Shown here piece after piece: positions 25,953-43,373 of a DNA stretch of 64,000 nucleotides. The position numbers were made by a program, and so were the translations under genes. Where the stretch lies: positions 9,033,398-9,097,397 of the forward strand of contig OY718808.1 in assembly GCA_963070105.1 (NCBI GenBank), given 5' to 3'. Source of the stretch: Litomosoides sigmodontis (Eukaryota > Nematoda > Chromadorea > Rhabditida > Onchocercidae). Position 1 is the stretch's first letter. Every line of letters starts with the position of its first letter. The notes beneath the pieces are model-generated. The model saw nothing but the letters and a program-made list of their open reading frames with translations. It made no database searches and had not been told where the DNA came from.

Positions 25953-28900
25953 TGATAAACTAAGACTCACGTTAAGCAGTTAACGTTCACAGTCTCAAAA
26001 TCGATTCTATGTATCCACCGACCTAAGAAGAGAATTCCACCCAGCTCCTCCCTCAAGCAGTGCCGCCAATACTCCGATCGGTTTCAATAGCATCGAAAAT
26101 GAATGAGTCATTATGCAATGCCTCATCCTTGTTATAAGTTAGATTGAATACCTCTGTTGATTTAGTGGTAATTTTACATTATTTTATTTATCTCAAAACT
26201 TTTCTCTTTCATTTGGATGTAATAAATTGATTTGATTAGTTTGTTGCATATTATAGGGAGTGATAGAGTGGTCAGTGCTTGACCGATAAGTTTTATCAAT
26301 ACTTTTTAACATGCCGCATTGTTGGGATCATCTTCCAATATCCATTCCATTTATCGTTCATTGATTGTATTTCGATCTTTTAACTCGTTATTATTATCAT
26401 TTCTACAGCTAATGCTAAAACTTTTTTGCAGAAATTATTTGATATCTGAAGCAGTATAAGTAGAAATCATTCAGTGATAATCTTGCAAAGACGAAGTGGT
26501 AGACTTGGTAAACATGCAAATGAGGTAGTATTAATAAACAATGGGAATGATCAATGAGATGACGAATTACAAGAGGATAAAATGACAAGTTGCAGACTGC
26601 AAATTATTACGCTGATAATACCTGAATATTATTGCTTGCAATTACTGCTTGTGAATTATCAATTAAAACAAATGAAATTCCCATTTCTGTTAAGCGCATT
26701 AATTGATCGTAAATGAGAAATAATTGAAGAAAAAAAAGCTGGAAGGAAAAAAGTAATCCTGAAAAGCTTAAAATTTCCACAAATCAATCAGAAAATGAAG
26801 TTGAAAAAGAGAATTAAATACCAATGGAACAGAAAATGAAGTAAGTGAAAGGCTTCAAAATTGCATTTCAAAGCAAAAGCGTAATTATTTTCGCAAAAAA
26901 GGGAATTACAATCAGAATTTGAATTTCAGTTGTAAACAATTCGGAAAATCGAGTCATCATTACTTCAGCGGCCGTAGATGATGACCCAATTTGCATCCTT
27001 AAAATTTAACAAATTATTTGAAATGATATATATTAATTATAATAATCATAATCCATTCCTCTATGTAAATGTAAATTATACATTGAACAATAAAAATCCC
27101 CTCTCTCTCTTTCTCCTTCGCTCTCCCTTCATCTCTCTCTCTCTCTCTTTGTTTAGATGCGTATATTTGTTTCTTATTTCATGATTTTTGATCCTTCAAG
27201 TTGTTCCTGTAACATACGCTGACAGTTGCGTGGTTGTTTATTCGCCGATATCTGAAATATTGTAATTTTGGACACAATTTAAGATTAACCATGCATTTCG
27301 ACGACTAATTGATTTTATATCACTTTCTCTGCAACATTCATATCCTTTCGCTTCAATAATTTATTCTATCTCTTTGGATCTTTGGAAATTCCACTTTTTA
27401 TTTGGTAATATATTTAACTGATTTTGAGAGTGCATTAGTGCTGCTTCCTCTCTGCACATCGTTATTTTTAAATTATACAACGTAAGACGTCGTCTTATCT
27501 TCATTGCGCTCATTGCACCTAACGGAAGAGTCCACCTTATCTGAATTATTTTCATCTAATGACCGGAAGAGAAATCTTCAAGTGCTAGACTCTCTCTCTC
27601 TCTCTCTCTTTCCCTCGCAGTCAAAGAGATATAACAAAAAATTCCTACTAGAAAAAAAGAGGGAACAACAAGGAGAAGGGAATAGAGTGCGTTTTTTTTT
27701 GGAATTTTAGGACAAATGAAAAGCACGTTGCATGGAATGGTAAAATGTCTTAGCTTTACAACTGCAAGCTTTAGTTGCAATTAGATAATTGCAAAGCAAA
27801 AATTTCAAGAACGCAAATGGAATGTCTCTTTTCACTGTTTTGTTGTTTGCATAATTTGTGTTAATGTTTGTCAGCAAAGAAAAAAAGGATTGCCTGAAAA
27901 TCATCTGCAAGCTCTTGCACTTCATATTTCACTTCCCAAAAAAAACGATGAGACAAGCGCAGAGAGATCATTAATCGCTGTGTTTCAGATTGCGCCTCAA
28001 CACCAATTCAAATTTTACCCTTTTAAATCACTGATAATAGTAGCGCCTTCCTTCTCCTTCATATATCATTTATTAATTGTTGCAACACTTTTATGTTAAA
28101 TATTATTTCCACTTGAGCAGAAAGAATGTGATGAAAATGGCGCTAATGATAGGGTGTGCGGAAATGTTGTAGTATAGCGAAATGGTTTTACACAGCTATG
28201 TATGTACGTAATTAATTTCCAAGTGCTAATTAAAGAGATAATGGGATGAGTGGTTAAATTTGATTGCAAAATATGGCATAGTTTGTCATTGTTAACAACA
28301 ATTCTGCTATCATCGCTTCCCAATAATTGTCAATTGCGCTGAGCGATTTTAAAGAGAAGAAAAGTTACGACGCATCACAAAGAACGCTTAGCGAAATGTT
28401 AGTACATTTTAAGAGCTTTTTTGTCCTTCTTGCTATTTTTAACAGGTTTTCCTAAAAGCATCCGTAACTATTGGCCCACGTAGCTCATTACTGTTCCATA
28501 CAAGCATCATCTGAACGCGCAATTGTTTATCTGGCCACGTAGATGGTTGACGATTGCTGCTGTTGAAGTTATATTAAAATTATTATACTTGGGGTGAAAC
28601 TACTGTCATTTTCATTTCTCTCTCTTTACGGCGGTAATAAGTTACGTGCGTGTGTGCGTGCGTACATGGATCATGTAGTATTTGCAGTCGGTTTTCCGTG
28701 CTTTCATTTTAAATTTACAGTTACTTGTTTCATATGTATATTTTTTAATTATCTTATGCTGTGGTAATGCGATAATGGCTTATGTGGAAAAACATTTCTA
28801 CGAATAGTTAATTGCTATTGCCAAAATAATTTTGTGTAATGAATAGAGAAATTTATGCGGTCAATTTACACGCAATGGTCACTTGTAGGGCAACTGACTG

Positions 28901-30792
28901 ATCAGTTAATTTGCTAACTAACATCGAATTCGTGATTAAAAACGATCAGATGTGTTTGGATTTATTTTTTCATAAAATAACGCATACATAGCGCATACAA
29001 TTATTCCATTCAATTGAAATGTAATTGGGGAAGTTCGTAAAATTTTTATAAATTTGAAAATTATATCAAATTTATCGCTCAGATAAGCCAATATTTTCAA
29101 TCCATGAATTCAAACTCTCAATGGTTAACAATGTCAGTTCTTTAGAATCCAAAATTTGATAATAATTTTTAATCGCTTCCACCATTTTCTTTGTTTTAGT
29201 AGCATCGAAAAATTTAGAAAAGTGAAAATTTTGTTATAAAAAATGTGAAAATTTCATTGAAACTAAAATGATTCTTTTACAAACACTCCGTCACATTCGT
29301 TGTATCATAAAAACCTTAAAACCGTTGTGGTTAATTTTACTTTCGAATTCGATTTATCCTTTCTCTTTTATTTTTTATTTTGATTTACGCTTTAATTAAT
29401 TAGTCTTTACAGCTTAATTTTTCACTGACGAACCTACGTGTTTACTGTTATGCCTCAACTAATTAGCTCATTGCGATTTTATTGATTTAGAAATTAATAA
29501 ATGGATAAAAATTGACCGTGGAAATTCCGCATTTCATCTCTTACTATTATTTAAAGTAATCATTAAATCTAAAAGTTGAAATTAGTAGCTTTTTTGTACT
29601 TTGTTCGTTTCAATTATTGCAACTGCTGTGGTGGCAGAAAGAGGTGAATTCGGTTATTACAAGAAAATTTTGCCTATAAAAAATTTTTATGACTGTGATT
29701 AAATTCCATTGCAAAGTGTGAGAGATGAGATAAGAAGCTAGAAGTGCTTTTTTCTTTCTTTCTTGATGAATCTGATTGAAATGAAGGCTTGACTTTGATC
29801 AAAGGGCTCTTTTTTTTTCCAATAAATTAGCAGCGATGAATTATAAACTACTGAGTTCAATGTTTTCAAAGTCTCCTATCATCTATTTATCTCATGTGCT
29901 TTCCACGTGAAATTGCCAGGCATACAAGTGATCACTTTCGTAACACATCAATGTTCAGACGCATCTTCTGCTTTCGTCCGTCCGACAAAATTCTCACCTC
30001 AATGTAATTAAAAAATAAGCAATGGAGAAGAACTATTTCATGTTGTTATTAGCTCATTTCTCACTTCCACTCCGCAAGCCTTAAGCACTGTGATGCTATC
30101 TCTCCGAAATGAGAGAGAGAGAGAGAGAGCATTACTTTTGCTGATTTTTTTCTTCCCATGCTAATTTAATTTAATTTAACACTGTGAGATCAATCGCCGA
30201 GTGAAGAGTGATAATGTGATGAATGGTAATGGATGACAAATTCCTCCTCGTAACTGTTGCTAATTATTATAAAATTTTCAAATGCAAAAGAAAGTGATAT
30301 GTTATATTTGAATATTTTAGCACTAAATGAATGATTGGAAAAAAACAAGAAAACGAAGACAAACAAAACATCTAAGTAAAGTACTTATCCTCACTTACTT
30401 CTTTTTTTTTTATTAGCAATTTTTTTCGCTGCAAATCTATTGCATATTTTCAATCACGCAACACTACTAGCTGGCTATTAAAGTTCTCGGAAAAGAAGGA
30501 AGAGGAAAGGAGCAAAAGCATGAAGCATTGAGATAATTCATCATGAATTAATATATGATTTATGAAGCATTTTGAAATTCCCTTATGAAATTTGTAGTAT
30601 TTGATAATTTCGTAAAATTTGATGGGAAAGTTTGAAATTATTCATATCTTAGAAAGTATTTGCTTATTTATTTTTTTCTTTTAAAATTTATTTACCTAAT
30701 CAAATTTTACTTTCGAAATTATTGTAAGAGCGGAAATTCTACAATAATCAGATGATGCTGATTCTCTGTGCGATCAACGGTTTATCTTGATC

Positions 30793-30817
30793 ACTGATTG
30801 ATTGATTGATTGATTGA
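30793..30817. repeat. (GATT)n tetranucleotide run
   Basis: About six uninterrupted GATT units in gene-free DNA. Confidence 0.9.
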
Positions 30818-32234
30818 TCATTTCAATTATCGGTTAGAGATGTCGCATTGGTATTGCTGCACTCCTAACTATTCTTCCAATTTCATTTGGCTCCTTCACT
30901 ATAAGCAAGCATCCGTTGCAATACGTAGATGAGTGTTGAGCAAAATGATGAAAGCGCTATTGTTACATTTGCGCCTTATTTTCTTTTCTCACACACACAT
31001 ACGCATATATACATGTATATACGTATACCTGTTTCACTCGACAAAAACCTTGATTTTACTGATAAGATTTTTAAAAAAATTATAAAAAATCATCTTTTTT
31101 CATTTTCTTCTCTATCCTTTCATTTCCATTTAAAAATGGATCAAATTAGGAGAGAGCAGATAATTGTGCTCCTCAAAATGAAACATACCAATGCAAATTT
31201 GAAGCTCTCAATTTTAGTCATTGTAAAATTATAAAATTTGAAAATTCTCTATGTGAATGTTTTGAGGAAAGAAAAGTGGCGAAAGAAGGAAATTGACGTG
31301 AAAATCATTTCGTTAAAATTTTTTACAACTGAGAATTTATGTGGACAATTCAAACTTACAATGAAGTAACTGACTTTATAACCTTGCCATATTGCACGCT
31401 TCAGCACTTCCATATCATTCGTTAATCAATCGTTGGCAGCATAAAATTGTTAACAAATTATCCGCAAACAAACAGTACTGTCTCTTATCATTCCCTTCAC
31501 ATGCAATTTGCAAAATTTCATTTCACTTTTTGCTTCTTTAAAGCGAACGACGGATGCCGTTATTCGATCTAACTGTTTGCTCATATTTATTTTTGTTGAT
31601 TATTCCGGTTAGTCTTTGATTCTTAAGTACCCGGAATTAGATCATCGTCAAGAGAGAGAGAGAGAGAGAGAGAGATCGGTCATCGAGATTACCAATTCGT
31701 CGTTTCTTTTTTTCCTCAGTGAACTTCACCTTCCTCTCTTCTCTCAATCTTTCCACATTTCCTCTCATCGAAATTGTTACTGTCGAATTTAAATGATCCG
31801 AAAACTCTTCACAACTGTTACATCTCCTATTCCACATCCGTGAAAAATCGATTCACTTTCAAGAAAGGAAGGAAATCTTCAAGTCTTTCTCCGGTAAATG
31901 TTTTAAATTTCAAAATTAAAATTTAGCGGTGTATATGTCCGTCTATCTGTCCGTGTGTGCGTGTGTGTCTGTCTGTGTGTGTGTGTGTGTTGGTGGGTGT
32001 ATTAATACAAACTTATATTTAGAGGAGGAAGGAGGGATCTGTCATTACCTCACTGTCTTTTTTAAAGTTATGTTTTGGCATTTGCCAGTTTTCGATCCGA
32101 TCGAAGACAGAGCTTTCAGTTACGACGAATCCGAGGTAGATGATGATGATGACCTTTGCTCACACATCACTCCCAACACACTTCATCATCAATTTCTTCC
32201 TTTTCCTTCTTCTCCAAACCACTGCTTTGCGTGC

Positions 32235-32237
<3 letters not shown>

Positions 32238-32295
<58 letters not shown>
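32238..32295. repeat. (GT)n microsatellite
   Basis: About 29 uninterrupted GT units. It is responsible for CV- and TH-repeat open frames on the two strands. Confidence 0.98.
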
Positions 32296-32298
<3 letters not shown>

Positions 32299-32470
32299 AC
32301 TTTTTTTCAACTGTGTTTGCCAAAAGATCGCCAGATGGCACGGTAATAATTCTTGCAAATATCACTTATCTCTTTCAAGCATGGCGACACATTATATTCA
32401 ATCAAAAAATACCTACCGTTTCATTTGAAATCATTTCGAATTTTCTGGAATTTTCCGGATAGCTCTGGAG

Positions 32471-32537
32471 ATGAATGAATGAATGAATAAGCGAATGAAT
32501 GAATGAATGAATGAATGAATGAATGAATGAATGAATG
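32471..32537. repeat. (GAAT)n tetranucleotide repeat
   Basis: About 16 GAAT units with one interruption (taagcg near 32488-32493). Confidence 0.95.
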
Positions 32538-33597
32538 GATGGTTCAGTTCAATGAAAGATGGCAAATTTTAGCATATAATTATTATTCAAAATTTTACAA
32601 ACGTTTAACTTTCTAACGGACAGCTCATTGATTTTTGCTCGTTAATCTCTGAAAGTACAAGCATATTTCTTACTTTTGCTTAAATCACATAAATTTCACA
32701 ACTTTACAATTTCCTAAAACAAGCATTTTTCCGTTTAATTCTCATTTTCGAATTTCCACCAATTTAATTACTATTCCCGCCGCATTTGAATTAATTAATT
32801 ATTACGCGCGAAAATTTCGATTCATTTTTTTTCACAGCAAAATTTTCAAAGCATTTATTTATCCAATCACTGAAATGAACTCTCTTTTGTCGATTACAAT
32901 TTTCAACCATTTCATTTCCTACTTTTTTGAAAAATTTATTTTCAATAAATGGAAGAAAAAAGGAAGAGAAGAAATAAGCAAATACAAATGCTAATTATAA
33001 CTGGTAGCTAGCATTTCATTAAAATTTAAATGATGAGATAGGTAGAAATGTAGTACAGGAAGGAAGAAATAAATGCCTAGAGAAGGAATGGATGTAACAT
33101 TCTATAAATGACCTTAGATATTTTTAAAAAGGAAGAAAGAAAATTAGTTTGTAAATAATTCAGCTTAAGCTGAAACATTTCGTACGAAATATGTTCTATG
33201 CAGAAATGAAGGAAACGATAAAATTTCATCTTTTTTTCTCTCAATCATTTCACCGTTTAATGAATTACAAGACTATACGTAAAAAGAGTAAATGTTACGT
33301 GAAACATCAACATTCATTACTTGGCGCAATTTGCATCATCATTTACAATTACAAAGTGCTAATTGAAAAAAATTCTTGGTCGTTTCAATCTTTTTTTTAC
33401 CACTATATTACTACCATACGTCATAGACAAAAAAAAAAGAGAAACAATAATAACGAAATTTCTCATAAGCAATATTTCTCGTGTACTTCATACTGCTCAC
33501 ACGTCACTTTGTAGAGTAATTTAGAAAAGGTTATCGTGCAGTGAATTAATTTCAGAAGGAATAATAATAATAATAACAATAAAAGAAAGAAGGAAGA

Positions 33598-37717
<4,120 letters not shown>

Positions 37718-39496
37718 CGACAGCAACAGTTTGTTAGTAAATAAAGCAATGAAGATATTTTTCTCGGGTGAATTGACCAGTGATAATCTGAATAAGGTGC
37801 TAGTCACATTAAGCTGTGATATCATTCTGAAAGCGTTTCTTACTAATTATCATTACTGCCTATCCAGCGTTTTCTTAGCTTCACATAAATAAAAATCTTT
37901 AAAGTACTTGAAATCAGTTGCTAATACAATCGTACAATATTAGTAGTACTCTAAGAAGAGGGAATTTCCTTTCTCCTCTTTTCCACGATCGAAAAGAAAT
38001 TTCAAATTTCCGGAATAATTCCACAAAATAGTGACAAAGTAGAGGATTAGGAATGGACTGTAAAAGGAGGAGTGTGCTCAGCAGTAAGCTGACATTCCAA
38101 CTCTTCGAGTCTAAGCAAGAAAACATGCGTGGATTTACGTGAGTGAGAATTCATTCACAAATAACTGTAATTCGCTCCTTTTGACATTCCATGTTTATTT
38201 GTTTGTAATGTATGGATAATTTTTATTTCGCCTCCTATTTTCTGGTCAGTGATTCTTGTTCCTTTTTTTTTTTTTTTTTAAAAAAATAAATCTAAGATCG
38301 ACGTTTAACTTCAGCGTACTGACGCACCTCTGAATCTTTCTATTTCCTAAAAAATTTTCAATTTCTAGCTTCATGCTGAGAACTTATAAATTAATCAATA
38401 CACACATATATATATATATACATATTACACTTGAGGAATGATTTCCTAAAATTAACTGATTTAAAATTTGTGACTTATACATTTTTAGTTGATTTTTGTG
38501 TATTTTCCAGACACACATTACAGTAAAAGTTGTTGTTTAGTGGATTCTGGTCATTGTGCTTACGAATTCTAATCAATACGTTTGATCTTTGTTAATCTTT
38601 CATCCATCAAAGTGCGTTTCTCTAACGATCATTGAAATGTAAGCAATAATTGTTGACAGTGTTTACTGATAATGCTATCTACTTGATAGGCATATCGCTT
38701 CAGACAAAATCTACTTTGATGTATCAAATTTATTCTTCTGTAATAAAATCGTTGATTAAAATAGAACCATAGAAAGAATAAGCAGACCATTCTCTTGGCA
38801 AGTGAAATTTTGCAAAGTGAATGACAGAAATAGACTGTAGCAGAAGTAAATGATGGCAAGAAAAGAAAGGAAGCAAGGAAAAGGGTCTTGTCGATTAATG
38901 CAAAGCAAAGGGGTGAAATTATTGTGTTGGCGTGGAATGAAAGTAGAAAGAAATGATTTCGGAAAGGAAGTAAAGGCTTCTAAAAATTACAGGAAGGAAG
39001 TTCGAAAAAGGCCTACCTAGGAGGAGAATACGCCAATAGTTCATCCGTGAAATGCGAGGCTAACGTGACCTGAGAGTGGAATGAACGCACAGCAAGACAG
39101 CGAGGAGCAACTCGGCCCTTTGCCCCCCATCCGTGTTGACTCGCGTTTGAGCTGTCGTTTCGCAGTGACGTTTTCGCAAACTCGCACATTTCATTTTCAT
39201 CCTTGTCGCAACGTCAACTCGCATCATGCCCTCTGTACTTCTTCATAGCGGCGAGAGTCTTCCAGTAGAAGTGGACTGTTGTAATTGTCACGTACTTAAC
39301 CATGGCAAAGGTAGCAGTAGCTTTCTGGGATGGGCGCTCGATTTCGGATTAGCAGTGGTAATCTGCTAAGCTAAGTGAATGTTTTCAGCTGAGGAGTGCT
39401 AAATTTCTAACAATGTCATAAGAACTAAAGAAATAAGGAGCACAGGGTGGGAGATGTAGTAGTCGTTCTTATGCCTCATCGTTTCATCAGATTCCG
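37718..39496. other. intergenic region sulfatase to RPE
   Basis: Holds the sulfatase 3' UTR signals, a 15-20 base T run near 38262-38280, a (TA)n run near 38406-38420, and a GC-richer CpG-containing block at about 39000-39330 that may be the RPE promoter and leader region. A 47-codon open frame lies at 39226-39369 (separate entry). Confidence 0.5.
39226..39369 (+). other. small open frame upstream of RPE, coding status unknown
   Basis: 47 codons from ATG to TAA in a GC-richer block, with a Cys/His cluster (CCNCHVLNH). A GT donor after 39318 (AAAG/GTAGCA) could splice to the acceptor before RPE, but the joined frame would not match RPE. It may be an upstream ORF, a leader exon or chance. No family recognised. 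Confidence 0.25.
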
Positions 39497-39502
39497 TTGC
39501 AG
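39497..39502 (+). promoter_or_regulatory. acceptor site just upstream of RPE start (candidate trans-splice site)
   Basis: ttgcag is followed by GAA and then the ATG of RPE. The frame is not continuous with any supported upstream exon, so spliced-leader addition or a non-coding first exon is likely. Confidence 0.45.
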
Positions 39503-39505
39503 GAA

Positions 39506-41279
39506 ATGTGCGGCACGAATTCTCTAACACCCATAATATGTCCATCTATTTTAAATTCCGATCTATCCAATCTCGCGCAAGAGTGTCAAAGGTTGTTGCA
39601 ATGTGGAGCTGATTATTTGCACCTCGACGTGATGGACGGTCATTTTGTTCCCAATATGACATTCGGACATCCAGGTAAAGTTTCATTTGATTGGATTATT
39701 GTTATTATTTTCATTCTTCCGAATCATGTTTATTATTACGTGAAATAATGCATTGTTTCGTGTCAAGCGTATATGCATGTGCATTTCTGCATAACTATAC
39801 GTACGCAACGATTATTTGTATTCCTCATGAGTTTTGGGGCTACGATTTGATTTTGAACAAGGAAATCTGAATTACCAATATTGGAAAGAAATTCAATTTT
39901 AAATTTCTATTTTTTCTCAGTTATTGATTGCCTGCGGCGGAATCTCGGGCCGGAACCATTTTTTGATGTTCATATGATGGTTCTTAATCCGGAACGATGG
40001 GTAGAACCGATGAAAAAGGTTGTACATTGTTTATACTTTATATATTTTTTCGAACCATAATATCAGCATGGTACTGTGTTCTAGTAGTAGCCTTACTTAA
40101 AGTGTGTGGAGTTATAACAGTTGATCAGAAAGCGATGCTTATATTGATAGTTGTTTTAGGCGGGCGCGAGTCAATTTGTATTCCATTTGGAAGCTGTGGA
40201 GTCGGATAAAAGTTGCCAGATTCTTATCAATAGAATTAAACAGTGTGGCATGAAGGTTAGACTTATTTTTTATCAAATAAATGAAAAATTTCGTCGACAT
40301 ATACCAATATACCATAGATTTGAATTTGAAGCAAATTGAGCTCACCGTACTTCTTCGTGCAGGTTGGTGTGGCAATCAAACCTCATACGTCGATAGAGAG
40401 GATACAAGCACTTGTTGGCATGGATATGATTTTGGTAATGACCGTTGAACCTGGATTCGGAGGTTATCGATTGGCTGCTTTTATTTGCTTGTAAGAACGA
40501 TAGCACATGATTTTGTATTAAATAAGGAGTTGTCGTGTTTACCTTCTAATGTTATATAGTGCGGAATATTTCACAACGTTTGGTGATTGCAGAAGCTAAA
40601 CGTTTGTAACATTTGAAGATAGCCAGCGGAATTAGCACGTCTAAAATTATCGTCATGGTTTTCCTATATTGAATTTGCTACATAGATTTTTACCAGTGTT
40701 CTTTCAGGCCAAAAGTTCATGGAAGATATGATGGACAAAGTTCGACTTCTTCGGTCTACACATCCATTTTTAAATATTCAAGTTGATGGTGGTGTTAGTC
40801 TGGATAATGTAGAAATTTGCGCAAAAGCTGGTGCTAATGTAATCGTTTCAGGGACGGGTATTTTGAAAGCTTCGAATCCAGCAACAGTAATCACTGTTCG
40901 TTTTTCTGTAAATTTTTGGAGTACGAAAATGATAGTGCGTGGCATGGTACATAGGGCAGTCAACAATAAAACTAAAATCATCATCTTATATATAATGACT
41001 GCATTATTTTATGTAATGACCTGTTTTATTTCTAAGCTACTTATCTAGAATCAACTTGGTTATCTTGAACTTTCTTGAAGACTATTCCTTATTTCCTGTT
41101 GTCAGTTTTTATAAGGCATGCGGAAGCTCCTTTTTAATATTTTTCTTGACACTTTCATTATAAATAGTAGGGAAGCGAATGAAAAGGATTACATTTCCAT
41201 AAAACTGAGATATTGCTACATTTTTATATCCTCATATTTTCAGGAAATGCGTGAGAAGGTTTCGGCAGCTTTGAAATGA
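39506..41279 (+). CDS. rpe-1: ribulose-phosphate 3-epimerase
   Basis: Interconverts D-ribulose 5-phosphate and D-xylulose 5-phosphate in the non-oxidative pentose phosphate pathway (cytosol). Six exons: 39506-39674, 39921-40018, 40160-40255, 40363-40462, 40708-40895, 41244-41279; 228 residues, the same length as human RPE. TIM-barrel motifs in order: [12 protein letters not shown] near the N-terminus, [16 protein letters not shown] with metal ligands His39 and Asp41, FDVHMMV (metal His), [13 protein letters not shown] (phosphate-binding loop) and [10 protein letters not shown] (catalytic/metal Asp). The start is the first ATG after an acceptor site; an in-frame TTG just upstream lies inside that acceptor. 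A possible AATAAA is at 41637-41642. Complete and apparently functional. Confidence 0.97.
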
Positions 41280-43373
41280 AACCGAAAGGGATAAACTTGA
41301 TTTCGAAGGTGCCAGTTACAAAAATATCTTTAACTTTGTATAAAACAGTTTCGCATTCGTTAAGTTTTATTTCTATTTTGTTGTTCCGTTTTCTTTTAGT
41401 TTCTAAATTTTTGGAATTATATGTGATTTGATGTCATTTTGTGACGAAATTCGTTTGTATTGATTAAATTCCTCATTCCGAAGTCAAACTGTGCGTCTAT
41501 TCATTCTTCAGGTTATGGTGTTCGTTAGTGCAGATAGCGCAGTTCGGAAACATATCAGCATTCTTACTCTTCTTAACTTCACTGTATTGTAAAATTTTTT
41601 CAAAGGTTGTGATATGTTTGAATTTTTATCCAAAAAAATAAAGATGAATCAGATATTGCTTTCTTATGTTAATCATTGAGTGATTAAATATTAGCACTGT
41701 GTCACATCTCGCTATTGATTGTTAAGCTCTACTTCGGCTAAACTCAGTTCGCAGAATTTTTTTATGGTAAATTTATTTTATAATTTCAGATGGTTTTGCT
41801 CGTAATCATTTGATTAGGGAGGTCTACTGTGGTAACTTTACGATCATTAAAACCCAACAGTTGGAATAAAGGACAAGAGGGCGTCCACTCCCTAGTGAAA
41901 ACAGAGTATTTAAATCTTCTAAAAATGATGTGAGTGATGGTTTTCGGTTTAGGAGCAGTGAAGTTAAAGTTTATAGATCCATTTAAGTAATTGGTTACTA
42001 ATGAGTGTGTAATAACGTATTCCTAGAATTCTAGTCGAGCGACTGGAAGTCTGGTTTTTGTACACCTGTCATTTCCTGGATATTTTTGTACTCTGTTACA
42101 GGTGTAATTCTATAGTTTTTTTACCGTTAAATACGTCAATTATCCCCATTCCTTGGCCTGCAGTGCCTAATCGACTGACTTCAAAATCAGAAGCTCGAAA
42201 ATCTTAACAATAGTTACCACATTATGACGGGGTGGGGTGTTCTTATAGGTGCGTTGTTTTACTTCAGCTGCGCTCATAGTCATACTTGTAGGTAGTCTAC
42301 ATAAACACTCATTAAACTCTTTTCTAGAAGCGTAACCTTGCATATTCCAAACACTTATTAGTATTAAACCCTGTATATTCCAAAAGCTAATTAGTATTAC
42401 TTTCATTATGCCATGGTGATCCTGTGGTACGCAATCACATTTGTTGTAATGTTTGCTTTCTTCTCTGGCCTCTCTTAACTGATTGTCTTTTCACTCATTG
42501 CGTGCGCACGCGTTCTCCTCGCAGTAATTGAGCGAGTGGACAGAGTCCTCCAAATAAGCGATCCTTTGTCTGATATTGATTTCGACAAAGGTCATTGTGT
42601 GGACCGATCCATTCCATTCGCCGTACTCACCACAGGTTTTCAACTTCTCTGATGTTCAATCTTGCGAGTGTCTGTTCCGTCCTGTTATTAGCCTAAGTTA
42701 ACTGCAACATATTCCGTACTAATTCTTCTGTTTTCAGGATCCAAATACATGTCGATGTTATGCACGCATTCCGATGAAGAATTGCCTTGAAATTATCCAC
42801 TGATACTGACGATGAACAACCTTTCACGCTTTCAAAGGTTTCTCCACGTTTTACTAGCAGAGAATGCAGTTAGCAGCGTAACTGTTGCAGCACCTGTGGA
42901 GTAGTGTGGTGAAATATTGAAAAATTGAATCTCGCACACATGCTGTCATTTATCTTTTTTGACAGCTGCAGAGACGTATTATACGTCAGAGAATGAGGAA
43001 CTTCACTTAAAAAAAATATCGTTAGATGTTGTTCATGTGTTAATCCTACTATATTATCCTACTTGTTTTGTTATAAATCAGTACCCAAGTTAGAGGTTTA
43101 TGTCATATTTGATTCGAACTAAATTTACATTAGACATTAGTAAAAAATTCAGACATTCGTGCTCTGCTTTACCAGCAGTGAACAGCAGTAGCAATGTTAG
43201 CGGCGATTGCAGCGGTAGCAGGGACAATGGTGATAAAACAGACAGACCATTTCGAAGTTTGTTTGAATTTTGCGCTCTTAGGGTTACTGATAATGAAGAA
43301 TTTCTAGATTTGATTTTATTCGCAGTCCGTAATTTTTTTCAAGTAACTTTTTATTGGATATTATCTTTAATAA
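41280..43373. other. intergenic region RPE to coiled-coil gene
   Basis: RPE 3' UTR, then about 1.7 kb with no recognised exon. The open frame at 43100-43384 has a Ser/Asn/Gly-rich patch but no conserved domain. It overlaps the next gene's start in another frame and is probably not coding, although a 5' UTR exon cannot be excluded. Confidence 0.45.

Larger units (their letters stand above)
25953..33597. other. 7.6-kb gene-free region between divergent SPT16 and sulfatase
   Basis: No exon chain or RNA gene recognised. It contains scattered CT/GA tracts (27101-27148, 27590-27610, 30111-30130, 31651-31674), a (GATT)n run at about 30793-30817, GT-rich stretches near 31960-31992 and 32238-32295, and a (GAAT)n run at 32471-32537. 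Open frames over the GT and CT tracts are repeat artefacts. Promoters for both flanking genes should lie here, but none was identified. Confidence 0.55.

Noticed and set aside
31929..32462. Open frames with Cys-Val or Thr-His repeats on both strands
   Set aside because: Caused by the (GT)n tract; no conserved sequence outside it.
39497..39505. RPE start three codons upstream at an in-frame TTG
   Set aside because: The TTG lies inside the splice acceptor ttgcag; the ATG at 39506 gives exactly the family length.
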